Position numbers and translations under genes: made by a program. A stretch of 64,000 bases of DNA from Selaginella moellendorffii (lineage: Eukaryota; Streptophyta; Lycopodiopsida; Selaginellales; Selaginellaceae). The notes under the pieces were generated by a model, which saw only the letters and a program-made list of their open reading frames with translations, was not told the origin of the DNA and did not search any database. Shown in pieces: positions 1 to 10,559 of the stretch; the first letter of the stretch is position 1, and each line of letters begins with the position of its first letter. The stretch spans positions 1,407,609 to 1,471,608 of the forward strand of contig NW_003314277.1 in NCBI RefSeq assembly GCF_000143415.4, in the 5' to 3' direction.

Positions 1-2
1 GC

Positions 3-304
3 CTGACCGAAGGGAGTCGTCTCTTTTATGAAGGCTTCCTCAAGATCCTCGTCGGCCGAGAGGTTGCTTCTTGGGACCGTGACAAGGTCATCTCAACTGT
101 TCTCGGTTTCGATTTTCCTTTAACGTGATGTGTGGTGTGCTACAGGTCCGGAGCAGGTGGCGCGAGAGGTATTTGGAGAAGGCAGAGCTCAAAGTTGCAC
201 ATAAGCTTTGTGCTCGGGACGATTTGGTGACCCTTTGGTCGGAGCTGGCGGAGCAGATGGCTGCGAGCGAGGAACCACTCAATGATGACGGTGCCTTCGA
301 ATAA
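3..304 (+). CDS. 3' end of an unrecognised gene (two exons)
   Basis: The last two exons of a gene that begins outside the window. Exon 3-86 is open in one frame and ends at an AAG|GT donor; a 59-nt intron (87-145) ends in TACAG; exon 146-304 continues the same frame (phase 0) to TAA at 302-304. The 80 visible residues are charged and probably helical (LFYEGFLKIL, then RSRWRERYLEKAEL) with an acidic tail (EEPLNDDGAFE). I see no motif that identifies a family. The intron length matches the short introns of the well-supported genes further right, which favours a genuine gene over chance. The N-terminal part needed for recognition is missing. Confidence 0.5.
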
Positions 305-579
305 ACATCAACAATCCCAATGCTTGATACTGATACTGGTTTTTGCTGTGCCAATGATTTGTAATATGTTGTTTTGAAAGTTATAAATGACCTTGGCAAT
401 CAAGGAATTGTGTATGAACACCTGAGTCTTAAATATGAATTTACGAGTACTTGCCCAGCAAATGCTGGGTGGTTTACAAAGAGGTGGACGCACCATAAAT
501 ATATTTCTTACCTGAACTTAAGCACTTGTATGTATCTTTCTCATTTTCTTGGAAGTTTTTGGACCTGTTGTCCTTCAAG

Positions 580-1082
580 TTACTGGACAATAATGGCTTC
601 TCTGGAGAAGTTCCTGATGAAATTGGAAACTTTTCCAAGCTGGCCATCATGTAAGTCATTGATGGCTAGAATACAATCTCGTGTAACAGTGTATTTTCAG
701 GAGACTTGACAAAAATTGATTTGCTGGATCACTGCCGAGCAGTTTGGGGCAGATATCAACCCTCTTTGAAATGTAAATAGCTAATATAGTAACTACTTTG
801 AACTCAAGTTTTGTTTCATTTCTCTTTGAAGTGTAAATAGCTAATATGGTAACTACTTTGCACTCAATTTTTGTTTCATTTACAGACACATCAATGATAA
901 CACTTTTACTGGAACATTACCTGATCTAAGCAGGTTGAAAGCTCTCCAACTAATGTAATATTTCTTCTTAACTTGGAGTTGACCTGATGCATGTGTGTAT
1001 GCGTAACAGAAGCGTTGGAAACAACTCCTTTTCTCCTCAGCCAGTTCCATCATTTGGAGGCTTTGACTGAACTCCAGACAAT
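580..1082 (+). pseudogene. Degenerate LRR receptor ectodomain exons (LRR-VIII/HPCA1-like)
   Basis: Three short exons in the classical one-LRR-per-exon arrangement: 580-650, 886-954 and 1010-1082, each with GT-AG borders and phase-2 junctions. They read as leucine-rich repeats (LDNNGFSGEVPDEIGNFSKL, then INDNTFTGTLPDLSRLKALQ, then SVGNNSFSP). The pattern resembles the ectodomain of plant LRR-VIII-1 receptor kinases (At5g49760/HPCA1 type), where an NNPLxxSPVPSW-like segment follows a GxLPDLxxLxxL repeat. The third exon is 73 nt instead of the usual 72; the extra base shifts the frame so the original frame stops after FGGFD, while LEALTELQT continues in the next frame. No kinase or transmembrane part follows. 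I read it as a truncated relic. Confidence 0.5.
762..881 (+). repeat. 60-bp tandem duplication inside an LRR intron
   Basis: Two adjacent 60-nt copies (762-821 and 822-881), differing at a handful of bases, lie at the end of the intron before LRR exon 886-954. Each copy carries a pyrimidine-rich TTTGTTTCATTT end. Only the second is followed by the functional ACAG acceptor. Confidence 0.75.
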
Positions 1083-1230
1083 GTAGGTGAATTTTGTTAG
1101 TTTAACATGACCATACTAAACAAATTTATCTTAGGATTGATTCTGGAATGCTGACTATAATGTCATACATCTATCCATGGGCTACCGCAACAAACTGATT
1201 GATGCCAGCTTTCCCATCCTTTCCCAACAG

Positions 1231-1559
1231 TTGCTACACATCATAGAATACAAAGATATTCAAACTTACGGTAGGAGCTTCGCCATGCTTGTGAAGTTTT
1301 GAAGTTTCTGAGCTGAATGTTCCTCCCCCTTGCAGGATTTGCAAACAGCGACACGGCCTGCTGTGGCGCTGGTGGCCCATACAGAGGTCTGATCTCATGC
1401 ATCCCTTCTGTCTCGGTTTGCTCCAACAGGACGGAACATTTTTTCTGGGATCCATACCATACTTCGGAGGCCGCAAATTACGTGCTTGGAAAAGGAATCC
1501 TGGAAGGGGATCAGTCTGTAGTTGAGCCCATAAACGTTCGGCAGCTAGCTCGTTTGTAA
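1231..1559 (+). pseudogene. 3' fragment of a GDSL esterase/lipase
   Basis: Two exons, 1231-1270 and 1336-1559, join in frame (TAC G|GA TTT) to give a C-terminal GDSL esterase/lipase segment of 87 residues. It contains YGF, the ACCGAGGPYRG-type block V region, CSNRTEHFFWDPYHTSEAAN with the catalytic Asp and His of the D-x-x-H motif, and the family-typical ending (VEPINVRQLARL) before TAA at 1557-1559. The usual 250-300 residues upstream, with the GDS serine block and the oxyanion residues, are absent; LRR exons lie there instead. This last exon is intact, but the gene is not a complete lipase. A chimaeric transcript is possible but unsupported. Confidence 0.7.
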
Positions 1560-2523
1560 CTGAGCTCTGCTGGAAACTCCTCTTGCATTTTCAAACTGTA
1601 CACAATCTGCTAGCAATTCATTTTAATTCTTGAATCATAAGATTACCTCGACTGTTTACTTCTTCTGTACAGACTCCTTCGCTTGTTTTATGAGTTGGTC
1701 GACAAAACTGTCTATAGTATTGTACCACTGACCCAAGGCCTCCTCTAATCGGGCCTTACCGTTCTCATTTGTCAGCGCGTTTCCGTCAACAGCGCAACCT
1801 GGAATTGCGGAAGTGGCCAAAGAGCTCGTGAGGCAGTGGCGAACAGGGATCGAGTTGGAGATGAGCCAATTTGCCTCTCACAGGAGCCCTCTTGCCTTCC
1901 CGGCCACGCGTGAGCCATGGAGCCCTAGGAGTGCATGGCATAACACTTGTCACCACGCCCTCTTGCCTTCCCGGCCATGCGTGCATCCCGCCCATTGGCC
2001 GCCACAACATTGAGCTGATATTCCCGCTAACCATGGCCACCGGCCCTGGCCCGAGCCTGGGCTGGCCTCCCCTTGCCGAGAACCATGGCTTCCGAGGCTG
2101 CCCCGGGCCTGGGATCGGACGGCTGCGGGGGTGTGGGTTCTTCGTTCTTATTATTATAGATAAGGTGAAAACTATAAGCTTTAATTAATAAGGATATACT
2201 TAGAATTACTTGGATATTCTAGGACATTCTATCATTTAATACTTATTATTCATTTAGACTAATCTTGTATTTATAATTTATACTAAGCATTTCCTAGTAT
2301 ATTCTAATTTATTTTACCATCTAATGGTTGATATTCAAAAATATTATACTTGTACTTATAAATTATAAACATGTTTATAATATAAACTTTCATTTGATCA
2401 ATTGGATTAATAAATAGGAATAACAATACTATTAAGCAAACCAAGTGTTATTGCATGCAATGCACAAATTTTTTTTTAGTAGTATATAAAGAAAAAATAA
2501 TTTTTTTTATGAAATATTGTTTT
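1560..2523. other. Intergenic; GC-rich patch then AT-rich
   Basis: No gene recognised. About 1780-2150 is unusually GC-rich for this arm and contains a direct repeat of a CTCTTGCCTTCCCGGCCA-like 18-mer near 1885 and 1958. From 2190 the sequence turns strongly AT-rich toward the 3' end of the lectin gene. Confidence 0.5.
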
Positions 2524-3417
2524 TTAAATATTACATTTATCATGATCATAAGTATTTAATGCCCACCAGATTAAATTTGGTGCTTCTGATTTATATATTA
2601 CCATATTACAATCATTTTGTATTGTAAGAAAAGTGAATATAAAACAATTAATACAGAATTTATCATTAGACCACATTACTACATTATTTTCTGTATATAA
2701 AACAAGATGACCATCATTTTGTAAGATAAGAATACATAAACCAAAATATTCATTTATATTGTTAGATGTCCATAAAATATTTTTTCTAGAATAAAGAGAA
2801 ACTTTACAATTTGATCTTACTAGTAAAACATTTTCTCTATTTGTAGAAACTATAAATTGACTTGTATAAAGTTTATTATTGCTAAATCCTGCACTCAAAG
2901 TTGTTAATGTTAAATCACAAATATATGATATTCCACTTAAGTCATTATCTTTAAATCTATTCTGAAATAAATTATTATCTCGCTGATGTGGAGTTAAAAA
3001 TGCATTATATTCAAAATTATAGCTCTTTGATGTTATTCTACATTCTTCTGCACGTGCTTTTACTATAGCATTACGATTATGAGTATATATATGTCTTAGA
3101 GCATTTCTTAATGCACCTCCATTAGTTGTATTTCCTGACATTTTTCCTGATGAACATACAGGTGGATTACCTTCTAAACGCTGGAATAAGAAAACTACAG
3201 TTATTCTATTATATTCTACAATAAAAACATTTTGGTAGGTTGAAGAATATGGATAATTTCTTGATTTAATATGTGATAACAGATTTCTAAATCCTTCATC
3301 AATAACCATTCCAACTTCATTATCAGTTAAAAAGTGTTTATTTCCAAACTTTATATTAGATTTTTCTCCTAAAATTAAAATAAAATGTAGGAAAGTGAAA
3401 ATTACTCTAAGAAACAT
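2524..3417 (-). CDS. Secreted bulb-type (GNA-like) lectin, paralogue 1
   Basis: An intronless 297-residue protein. Residues 1-17 are a hydrophobic signal peptide (MFLRVIFTFLHFILILG), so secretion is likely. Residues about 160-286 form a B_lectin fold: the second carbohydrate site reads QNDGHLVLY (233-241), with His replacing the consensus Asn of QxDxNxVxY; the third, QNDCNMVIY (267-275), keeps every consensus position; and the segment closes with PNLIWW. The first site (SNCKVSLY) is degenerate. Cysteines recur at equivalent strand positions, suggesting disulphides. Residues 20-155 match no domain I know, though the C-x-S to x-E-C spacing is shared with the paralogue at 42708-43529. Mannose binding is known for the family but inferred here. 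Codon use is very AT-rich, unlike the GC-rich genes beyond 34 kb. Confidence 0.8.
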   Translation of the reverse strand: MFLRVIFTFLHFILILGEKSNIKFGNKHFLTDNEVGMVIDEGFRNLLSHIKSRNYPYSSTYQNVFIVEYNRITVVFLFQRLEGNPPVCSSGKMSGNTTNGGALRNALRHIYTHNRNAIVKARAEECRITSKSYNFEYNAFLTPHQRDNNLFQNRFKDNDLSGISYICDLTLTTLSAGFSNNKLYTSQFIVSTNRENVLLVRSNCKVSLYSRKNILWTSNNINEYFGLCILILQNDGHLVLYTENNVVMWSNDKFCINCFIFTFLTIQNDCNMVIYKSEAPNLIWWALNTYDHDKCNI

Positions 3418-5280
3418 TTTATCTCTGTAAATTAGTTTATAAGAAATTATTTATAAATAAACATAAATCTATCTTATTAATTTTTTTAATATATACTTAA
3501 TTTTTTTTTTAGATATTTAGAACTTTAGAAGTAAAGTTATCCATGCTCCACCGCGTGATTCAGTGTAGGCTAAGTGTGACATATGTGGCAATAACATTAA
3601 ATAAGAATAACTTCTAACACTAGGCAATATATAATAAGCAATTTGTAATGACAGTTTTTGAGGGGAGGTGTACATAGAGTGGGCATCTTGGCAAAAAATT
3701 ATAAAAGCCTCCAAAATATATGAAAGAAAACAAAATGTATACTTAAACTGTTTTAACATATATGTGTGACTCAAATTAATATTTTGAACACAACTTTTTT
3801 TTATGCATGGGCATACATTGGTGCCTGCCATGTATGCATAACAAAGTCCTGGTTAGTGCCATATATGCAATTTTTTGTACTACGTAAATTTAACTCCATA
3901 TTAGTAAGGTTTAAACTTAAGGCTTATAGATGTGATGTTTTCCAGCGTGAAATCTAGATTTTGAGTGCATTTTAGATGCCATGGGCTAAGTTTGCCATTA
4001 TTGTGTATTTGGGGTTGTTTTGTTAGTGAGGGTAATGAAAAGCACTTTGCATAAAAAATCATTATAATGCCAAAAAATTTAACACGTGATTAAGAATTTG
4101 AGAAATTAATGGAGTTAATGGTTTATTATAGCTATAACAAAATCCACTTACTCGCAGTGTATTTGATCCATTTCAAATCCACTTGAGAATAAGCAATACA
4201 AGATAACATTAGAACTACTTCAAGCCATACAATCCAATAGTCCTATACTAAATTCTTAAAGCTATGTGATTGCTCTCAAGACATGCTAAAGCTTTGTTGC
4301 TAGAGAAAAAAACAAGATGGATGGAGGTTTTGTGAAGTTGGTAGCACTTGAGCAAGGCATGGCTTTGCACTGGTAGGTAGCTCAAAGCAAGAAAAACAAT
4401 AGTGGGGACTTAGAATTTGCAAAAGTGTTGAGGCCTAACTACTAGGATGAAGAGCTTATATAGAGATTTGTTAATATGGACTAAAGAGCAACCAACATGC
4501 ATAGTCAACTTCTATTGCAAAGTTGGAAGTGTAGTTTTGGCTCAATAGGCTTTCAACTCAATATTGTTGAAAGATCTTGTGACATAGATGGTAGTTATAG
4601 TTGAATATAGTTGCCAAAGAAATACTACCTCCATGTTTGAAAGCTTTCACAACATACAAGATCTCAACCTTCATCTCGATAGCTTTATATTCTTCTTGAT
4701 CATTAGCTATATAAGGCTTATGAAGTAGGGGAAGGAATGCTTGTATGCAATGGAAGCGAAATATGGGATTTGTCATAGGTGTGAGCATTATTATAGAGTG
4801 ATTGAGTTTTTGGGATGAGTAAAGGATTGGCCAAGAAATATTTTTAAATACCTAAAATCACATTTGCAACATTCTCCCTCCTTTAGGGAAGATCATCATT
4901 TTCATTGATTCATATCCAAGTTTAGCAAACCGTCAAGGAAACAACTCCAAAAATTAATAGAAGGCACATTTTGTGAGAAACACATTGACTTAAATGGCAC
5001 TGTGGAAAGCACTCTTTTCTGCTTCTAAAAACATTAAGACTCAAACACCCTCCAACTGTTACCGACAAAGAAATAAGTAATAAAATTAGCCACCCTTGTT
5101 GCTTTGAGCACCACTCCATTTATGGAAGAATGATACAACCCTGCCCAAACAGAGAGAACTTGAGCATAAATCAAACTTATCTAGAAGATTTACACAACTA
5201 TTATAAATTGGCAAATAAAATTATTTATATCAACCTGATAAAAAATTAATGAAAGAAACTTTTGATTGAAAGAAATGTAT
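3418..5280. other. AT-rich intergenic sequence
   Basis: The first part (to about 3500) is the AT-rich 5' flank of the minus-strand lectin. I recognise no gene beyond it. Sequence near 5260-5340, read on the minus strand, carries AATCAATAAAG-like polyadenylation context next to the retroelement remnant, so an eroded LTR may begin here, but I cannot set its borders. Confidence 0.4.
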
Positions 5281-7140
5281 TACTTTATTGATTTGTAAGA
5301 TTACAAAGGCTTACAAAAATATTTTTTATTACGAGTTTCATACTCCATGACAATCTCATAAGCATGGGTAAGATTATTTAGAGGCTCCCAAATAGATTCA
5401 CATATTGGGTAATTATGCCACTTGACAAGCTATCCAAAATAGTTTGTTCACCATTAATGACCATTAGTGGGGGATGAATGGCCATATAGCATTTTGTAGT
5501 AGCATGACATGGTATTAGTAAATTGACATAAAACATATTTTGGATATGGGATAACTTATTTGGAAGATCCAACTTATAGGATATATTACCAATTTGGTTT
5601 AACATTTGATAGAGACTAATATCTCTTGGTGATAGACCCCTTAAAAGGTAAATTTCATAAGGATAACCACACTTGGTCCCCTATTTGATAGGTTACATCC
5701 TAACAATATTAATCCTTAACACATTAATATCTATCTTAAGCTTTGCCCATCACCTCATTTGCTCTAGACTAACTTTAGTGTAGTTGTTCTACATAAGTTA
5801 AGACTAACACTTTAGATATTAGTTTTGGGATAACAATTTGTTAAAGAAGCCCACAAGTATTCCCTTTTAGTGTCTCCCATGGAGAATACTCTATAGTGTA
5901 ATTTCTATTGTGTCAAAATCCTTAGTTGTGTTAATCCACTATAAAATAGGACTGCAGATAATCAACATTTTTGCATTCGGTCTACCCATTTGTTTGAGGA
6001 TGATAATCTATACTAAACTTCAACTTGGTATTATTACAAAAATTTCCCATAAATCTCAAATTTCTATCCAAAATCATCTCTTTAGAAAGTTCACAAACTT
6101 GTACTACTTCATGAAAGAACTTTGCCATTTACTTTGCATCACTATTTCCATAGTTGGAATGAATTGACAATTTTCAACAACCAATCCACAACAACCATCA
6201 AAGTGTTATAACCTTTAGACTTCGATAAACAAATGACAAGGTCAAGTGTCACACTCTAAAATAGTCATGTTTGGTATTGAAATACATTGTAACTTCCCAA
6301 TCTGCTTCTTAGTTCTTCTCTTATATTTAGTAACTAGGGCAAGAACAAACAATCCATTTCATCACTTTCCATACCAAATTAAAAAAATCCCTTTTTCTTA
6401 ATGAGGCAAGAGTCTTTTGTTTACTGACATGTCTAGTTGCTAGAACATCATGATGTTCCCACAAAAACAATTGTCATTGGTCCTTGGACAGAAGATACAA
6501 TCTTTCTTGCTTATAATAAGCCCATCTTTAACTGAGAAGTGAAGCTTTGCATTGGTATGACTAGTAGCTTTCGTTGCTTGGCTACTAGGGTTTTGCTTCA
6601 ATAACTTCACATAATGCAATATCACCTTTGTTAATAGACTAACTCTATGCGAAGCTTGAACATCCAACCAACCTTGCTGATATTGTCTAGAACTAAGTCT
6701 GACAACTCAACCCAGATTTATAGATGATTTCAATATTGAATCTAATGAGTTTCTCTTGCCAACGAGTCTGCTTCGGTTGCATTGCAAAATAACTTAGTGT
6801 GTTACTATCTATATAAATTTTTATATATCCACCCAAATAATGTTTTTAATGTTCCAATGCCAACACTATAGTAAACATCTCTTTCTCATGTGTAAGCTAT
6901 CTTTATTTAGCTTTATCCAATTTTTTGGAGTAAAATGCAATAGGATAACTATGTTGCCTTAGCATAACACTAATCAAATTTAGCATCCCAATATTTCAAT
7001 GAACACTTTTGCAATTGAAAAAATATATTAAGATGACCTTTTTGACCTCAAAATATGACATAACTTTGTCTACCATTATATATCCTTTGGATATACTTGT
7101 TGAAGCAATCCATACCAAACACCATATGAAAGTTTAGTAT
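5281..7140 (-). mobile_element. Ty3/gypsy chromovirus remnant: RNase H, integrase, chromodomain side
   Basis: A decayed pol 3' half with many stops. Read on the minus strand from about 6990 downward: an RNase H segment (KATQLSYCILL, EKEMFTIVLALEH, then LSYFAMQPKQTRWQEKLIRF), the linker to integrase (KDGLIISKKD near 6520), an integrase core with LDRNLRFMGNF and HPQTNG-TE near 6010-6070 (second catalytic Asp and Glu still recognisable), and at 5378-5605 the integrase C-terminus (YKLDLPNKLSHIQNMFYVNL) of a chromodomain-bearing lineage. Domain order RNase H-IN-chromo is that of Metaviridae chromoviruses. Gag, protease and RT do not adjoin it; an eroded family-A LTR starts at about 7180. Confidence 0.75.
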
Positions 7141-7179
7141 CTTCAACACTACTAAGTTTAATAATTCTTTTCACTTATT

Positions 7180-8903
7180 GAAACATATAAATGACTAATT
7201 TTTTAATTTTATTTTAGTTACTTAACCACACTTTCAACCTTTTGGAGGAGTCTCACTCACAACTTCTATAAGTCCCATTCATGACTTGGGGATTTGCCAA
7301 CCTCGTGAATGGCATCTATGCCACTTTGCCTTTGCACTTGGTTCAAATGCTTCACGTGTTTGATCTCACGACAGACACCCAAAGGTACTACTAACATATC
7401 AACCTGTTATGTTAAAGCCATGTTTATTTACCTTTGTCTCATTGTAGTCCAAGACCACCTATACTATAGTCCTATGTCCCAAAGATTGGGCCATTCATTC
7501 ATGAGTGGTCATCCTATAACCACATCTTAGCATCCTTAAAATGCCTAAAAATATAAGGATCACCTTTCACTAATATCATTTCTTCAATCTTTATTAAGTT
7601 TTTCTCTATCTACGACTGCTCGCTAACACTGCCATTAGGTTAGGGCTCGAAGGCCCAACCACTAAGTCTAATTGACCTCTAGAATTTCTTCACCACATAA
7701 TTGTATTTTTGGTCACTACATAAGAGGATTACTTCTCTTCCTTTTTTAATTTTTATTCCATATAGGCTACTTTTGCCCTTCAAAACTATCCTTTTATATG
7801 ATGAGAATATCAATTCATCCTTTAAGTACACCCACAACACTTTGGGTTGTTCCAACATTTATTATATATAGCCCCAGTTACTATTTCAAGGACCTATGTC
7901 CTCATTTATATTTGACATCTCGCAGTCATCAACTTTAGTCTCAAATTCATAAACACCATCCTCGATTATATAAGGATAATCCTTTGACTCTTTTATTGTT
8001 TAGGAGTCTTTATCCTTCTTATGATCTCAACTACTATAACCATATTAACCAGGTTGCTAAGTCAAATATTTATATGGATCACATTCTCAACTCTTTGGGA
8101 AAAACATTCTACTGTTCTCAAGATCCCAAAGTTGTTCCCTTAATAGCCCCTTTCTATTCACCACATTGCTTATTAGTTCATGCATAAACTAAAGTGGAGA
8201 GCCATGTCCTTCCGACATGCTACTCCTCAAATATAACCTTATATAAACATCCAAAAAAGAAAAACTTGATAAATGATTTATTGGGGTTTAAATATAAAAG
8301 AAAAAGGGCTATGAACAAGATTGCACCCCAAGTTGGTTAAGGGTTTTGGGATATTTTGGGTTAAATATCATTGAGTTTGAATAATATTAAGTTGGATAAA
8401 TCCAAGAGTTCACATTTGGTATTAGAGATGTCTCGGGTCCGACTTTGTTAATTAACTAGGGGAATTACATATGGTATCAAAGATGTCTTGAGTTCGACTC
8501 CATTAGTCCAGCTAAGCTTGACTCAAGGGGTAGGATGTCAAGAGTGTGGGGCTCTTAAGAGAGCTGCAACTCTTAACTTTCATTCATAAGGGTGTGAACT
8601 TGTAAGAAAGTGTGATAGATTGTAATCAACCAAAAGAAAATAACTCAAGAAACAATCTATTAGGGTTCAAATATAAAGGGAAAAGACCATAAACAACTCT
8701 TTTCCAATTAATTAAGGGTCTTGGAATATTTGAGGTTAAATGTCCTTGGGTTTGAATAGTATTAGGTTGTGTGACCTTCTAGGAACTCCAAATTCAGGAG
8801 TTTATACCCCATTCATGGGACTTTCAAATGTTAATATCAAATAGTGATATACTTAACTGCCAATAAAAGTAAAAATAAAGAACAAACAGCTCCAATACTA
8901 AAT
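7180..8903 (-). mobile_element. Old, deleted copy of non-autonomous LTR family A
   Basis: About 7180-7745 aligns by eye with the first third of the family-A LTR (start like TGTAAGCGACTAATTTTTCC, then the GGCATCCATGCCACT block). It then jumps to family-A internal sequence (from about 7790, matching 27150 onward), so the minisatellite and LTR end are deleted. The internal sequence runs to about 8241, is broken by a small TRIM-like element, and resumes to a decayed primer-binding site (8889-8903), after which an LTR start appears at 8904. It is much more diverged than the nested copies at 14.9-31.2 kb, so it is an older insertion of the same family. Confidence 0.65.
8242..8790 (+). mobile_element. 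TRIM-like mini LTR element
   Basis: Two diverged direct repeats of about 170 bp (8242-8414 and 8621-8790), each with the block TTTAAATATAAAAG / TTCAAATATAAAGG and the later GGTTAAAT block, flank about 200 bp of non-coding DNA. Directly after the first repeat comes TTTGGTATTAGAGATG, which resembles a primer-binding site for initiator tRNA-Met (consensus TGGTATCAGAGC). A second similar 16-mer is at about 8470. The size fits terminal-repeat retrotransposons in miniature. Borders are approximate and I could not confirm a target-site duplication. It interrupts the old family-A copy. Confidence 0.45.
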
Positions 8904-9333
8904 TATAAGCAATTATTTTTTCTATTCTACTTTAGTCATTTAACCACACCTTTGACCTCTTGGAAGAATCTCATTCACAACCTTTATAAATTTTATTCCT
9001 GACTTCGGGACTTGCTTCCCCCCCCCCTGCCCTTGCCCCTACAAAACACACACTTTGGGTTTTCACCCCACAACTTGTATTAGTATTTGGACTCAGTCTC
9101 AAACTTGATCTTGGACTCGATTTTAGAACCGACATTGGACTCTATCTCGGACTCGGTTTTGGACCTATTCTTGGATTTCAAATCTCAGATCTCGGCTCGG
9201 TCTCGAACTTGGTCTCAGAGTCAGTCTCGGACTTGATTTCGGACTCAATATCATCTAATGAACTCTTTATCATTTTGATTGTGCTTTCGGTGATCCTTTA
9301 GCCTACAACACTTTGGGGAGTTGGTTCTTTACA
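8904..9333 (-). repeat. Recombinant LTR: family-A start fused to family-B end
   Basis: The left end (8904 to about 9012) is family-A LTR sequence adjoining a decayed primer site. From a C-run at about 9010-9025 onward it is family-B LTR: the CTTTGGGTTTTCACCCC block, the GGACTC-type 12-mer array, and the B terminus GGTTCTTTACA at 9323-9333. The join falls in a poly-C tract found at the same place in B LTRs, which suggests deletion or template switching there. Its right part serves as the 3' LTR of the chromovirus at 9334-12928 (minus orientation). Confidence 0.6.
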
Positions 9334-9774
9334 AATAAAAGAAGTTTGATATTTATATCAAACATCTTTTTTTTTTTTTTTTTTTTTTTTTTCATCCTAC
9401 AACTTGTTCACCACGTCTTTGGGGGCATCCCCCCACTTAGCGATGTGCCTAAGTTAGCCTCCCTCACCAAGAGCCCATAACAATAGAATATAAGTGTCTC
9501 TATACCCCTCACCTCACCACACCCTAGTATGGGGTTAGGACTTGAATCCACCCTTGCTTTACTAAAGGGTTCAGATTCGAACCCAACCTCTATAGAATAT
9601 GTTTATGGATTTGACATTCCCGCGGGGAGTTGGGTGTAGTTGCCTACGCTTAGTCGAGTTAACTAACCCATGCTAATTAGCTTACCCTTGGCATGCCTTC
9701 GGGTCCCAATATATAACATTGCTCAATTTCTCAAATAGATACTTTAATTGAATTTTGCATAAGTACATAGAGTT

Positions 9775-10250
9775 CTACTTTGCAAAAATTCTTCCACTAG
9801 ATCTCGCACATTCATTAGGTTTTCCTTTAGTTCCCATGTTGCTTCACAGTATAGAAATATTTTCCACTTCACATGGAACTCCCTCACCTTGTGTTTTTGT
9901 CACTTGCTCTTGCATGCATTGAAGATGGCCTCAACTTCGTATTCCTTTCCCCTTGGATAACCTTAGATAAAGGTTTTACTTAGTCCTTGCAAAGTAAATC
10001 CTCAAAGTATGGCTTAAGTAAGTTCACGTGGAACACAAGGTGCATATTCCCCATCTCCTAAGGAAGTCAGAGGCAATAAACCATTTTACTAATTTGAGCT
10101 TCAATCTCATAAAACCCTATGAACCTGCTTAAGGAACTCAAGATCAGTTCATTTATAAGAATATATATATTTTACCTTTGGGTTAATTTCTAGTTAATCT
10201 CACTTGGTAAACTTAGGTTGTTGGTGTTCAACCACACCTTATCCCCATGT
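9775..10250 (-). pseudogene. Integrase C-terminus and chromodomain of family-B element
   Basis: Across three frames on the minus strand: GDKVWLNTNNLSLP (the integrase C-terminal GDxVWLxTxNLxLP motif), LVFHVNLLKPYF (HxVFHVSLL motif), then EYEVEAIFNACKSK, EFHVKWKIF and ATWELKENLMN, which are the successive strands and tryptophan positions of a chromodomain (YLVKWxGY...TWEP). Chromodomains in these elements direct insertion to heterochromatin; that role is family knowledge. Frameshifts separate the pieces. Confidence 0.75.
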
Positions 10251-10559
10251 TAAAACTCTATATCCCGATGCTTCTAGTTTGCATATTTAGTTTGCCTTGT
10301 CCAACTTCTTCGAGAAGAATGCTACTGGATGGTTTTTTTGCTTCAAAACTGTGCCTAATGCAAAGTTTAAAACATTTGTTTTTACCTCAAAGTCCTTACC
10401 AAAGTCTGGTAACATCAACATAAAAGCCTTCCTTAACTTCCTTTTGAAATGCCACATCACATTTTATACTATTTTCCATTTTCATGTTTAATCTGTTAAA
10501 GGTAGGGCTACCTTTAAATAGTGTTTAATAAACTTTTGGTAGTAGTTGCATAGCCCCAA

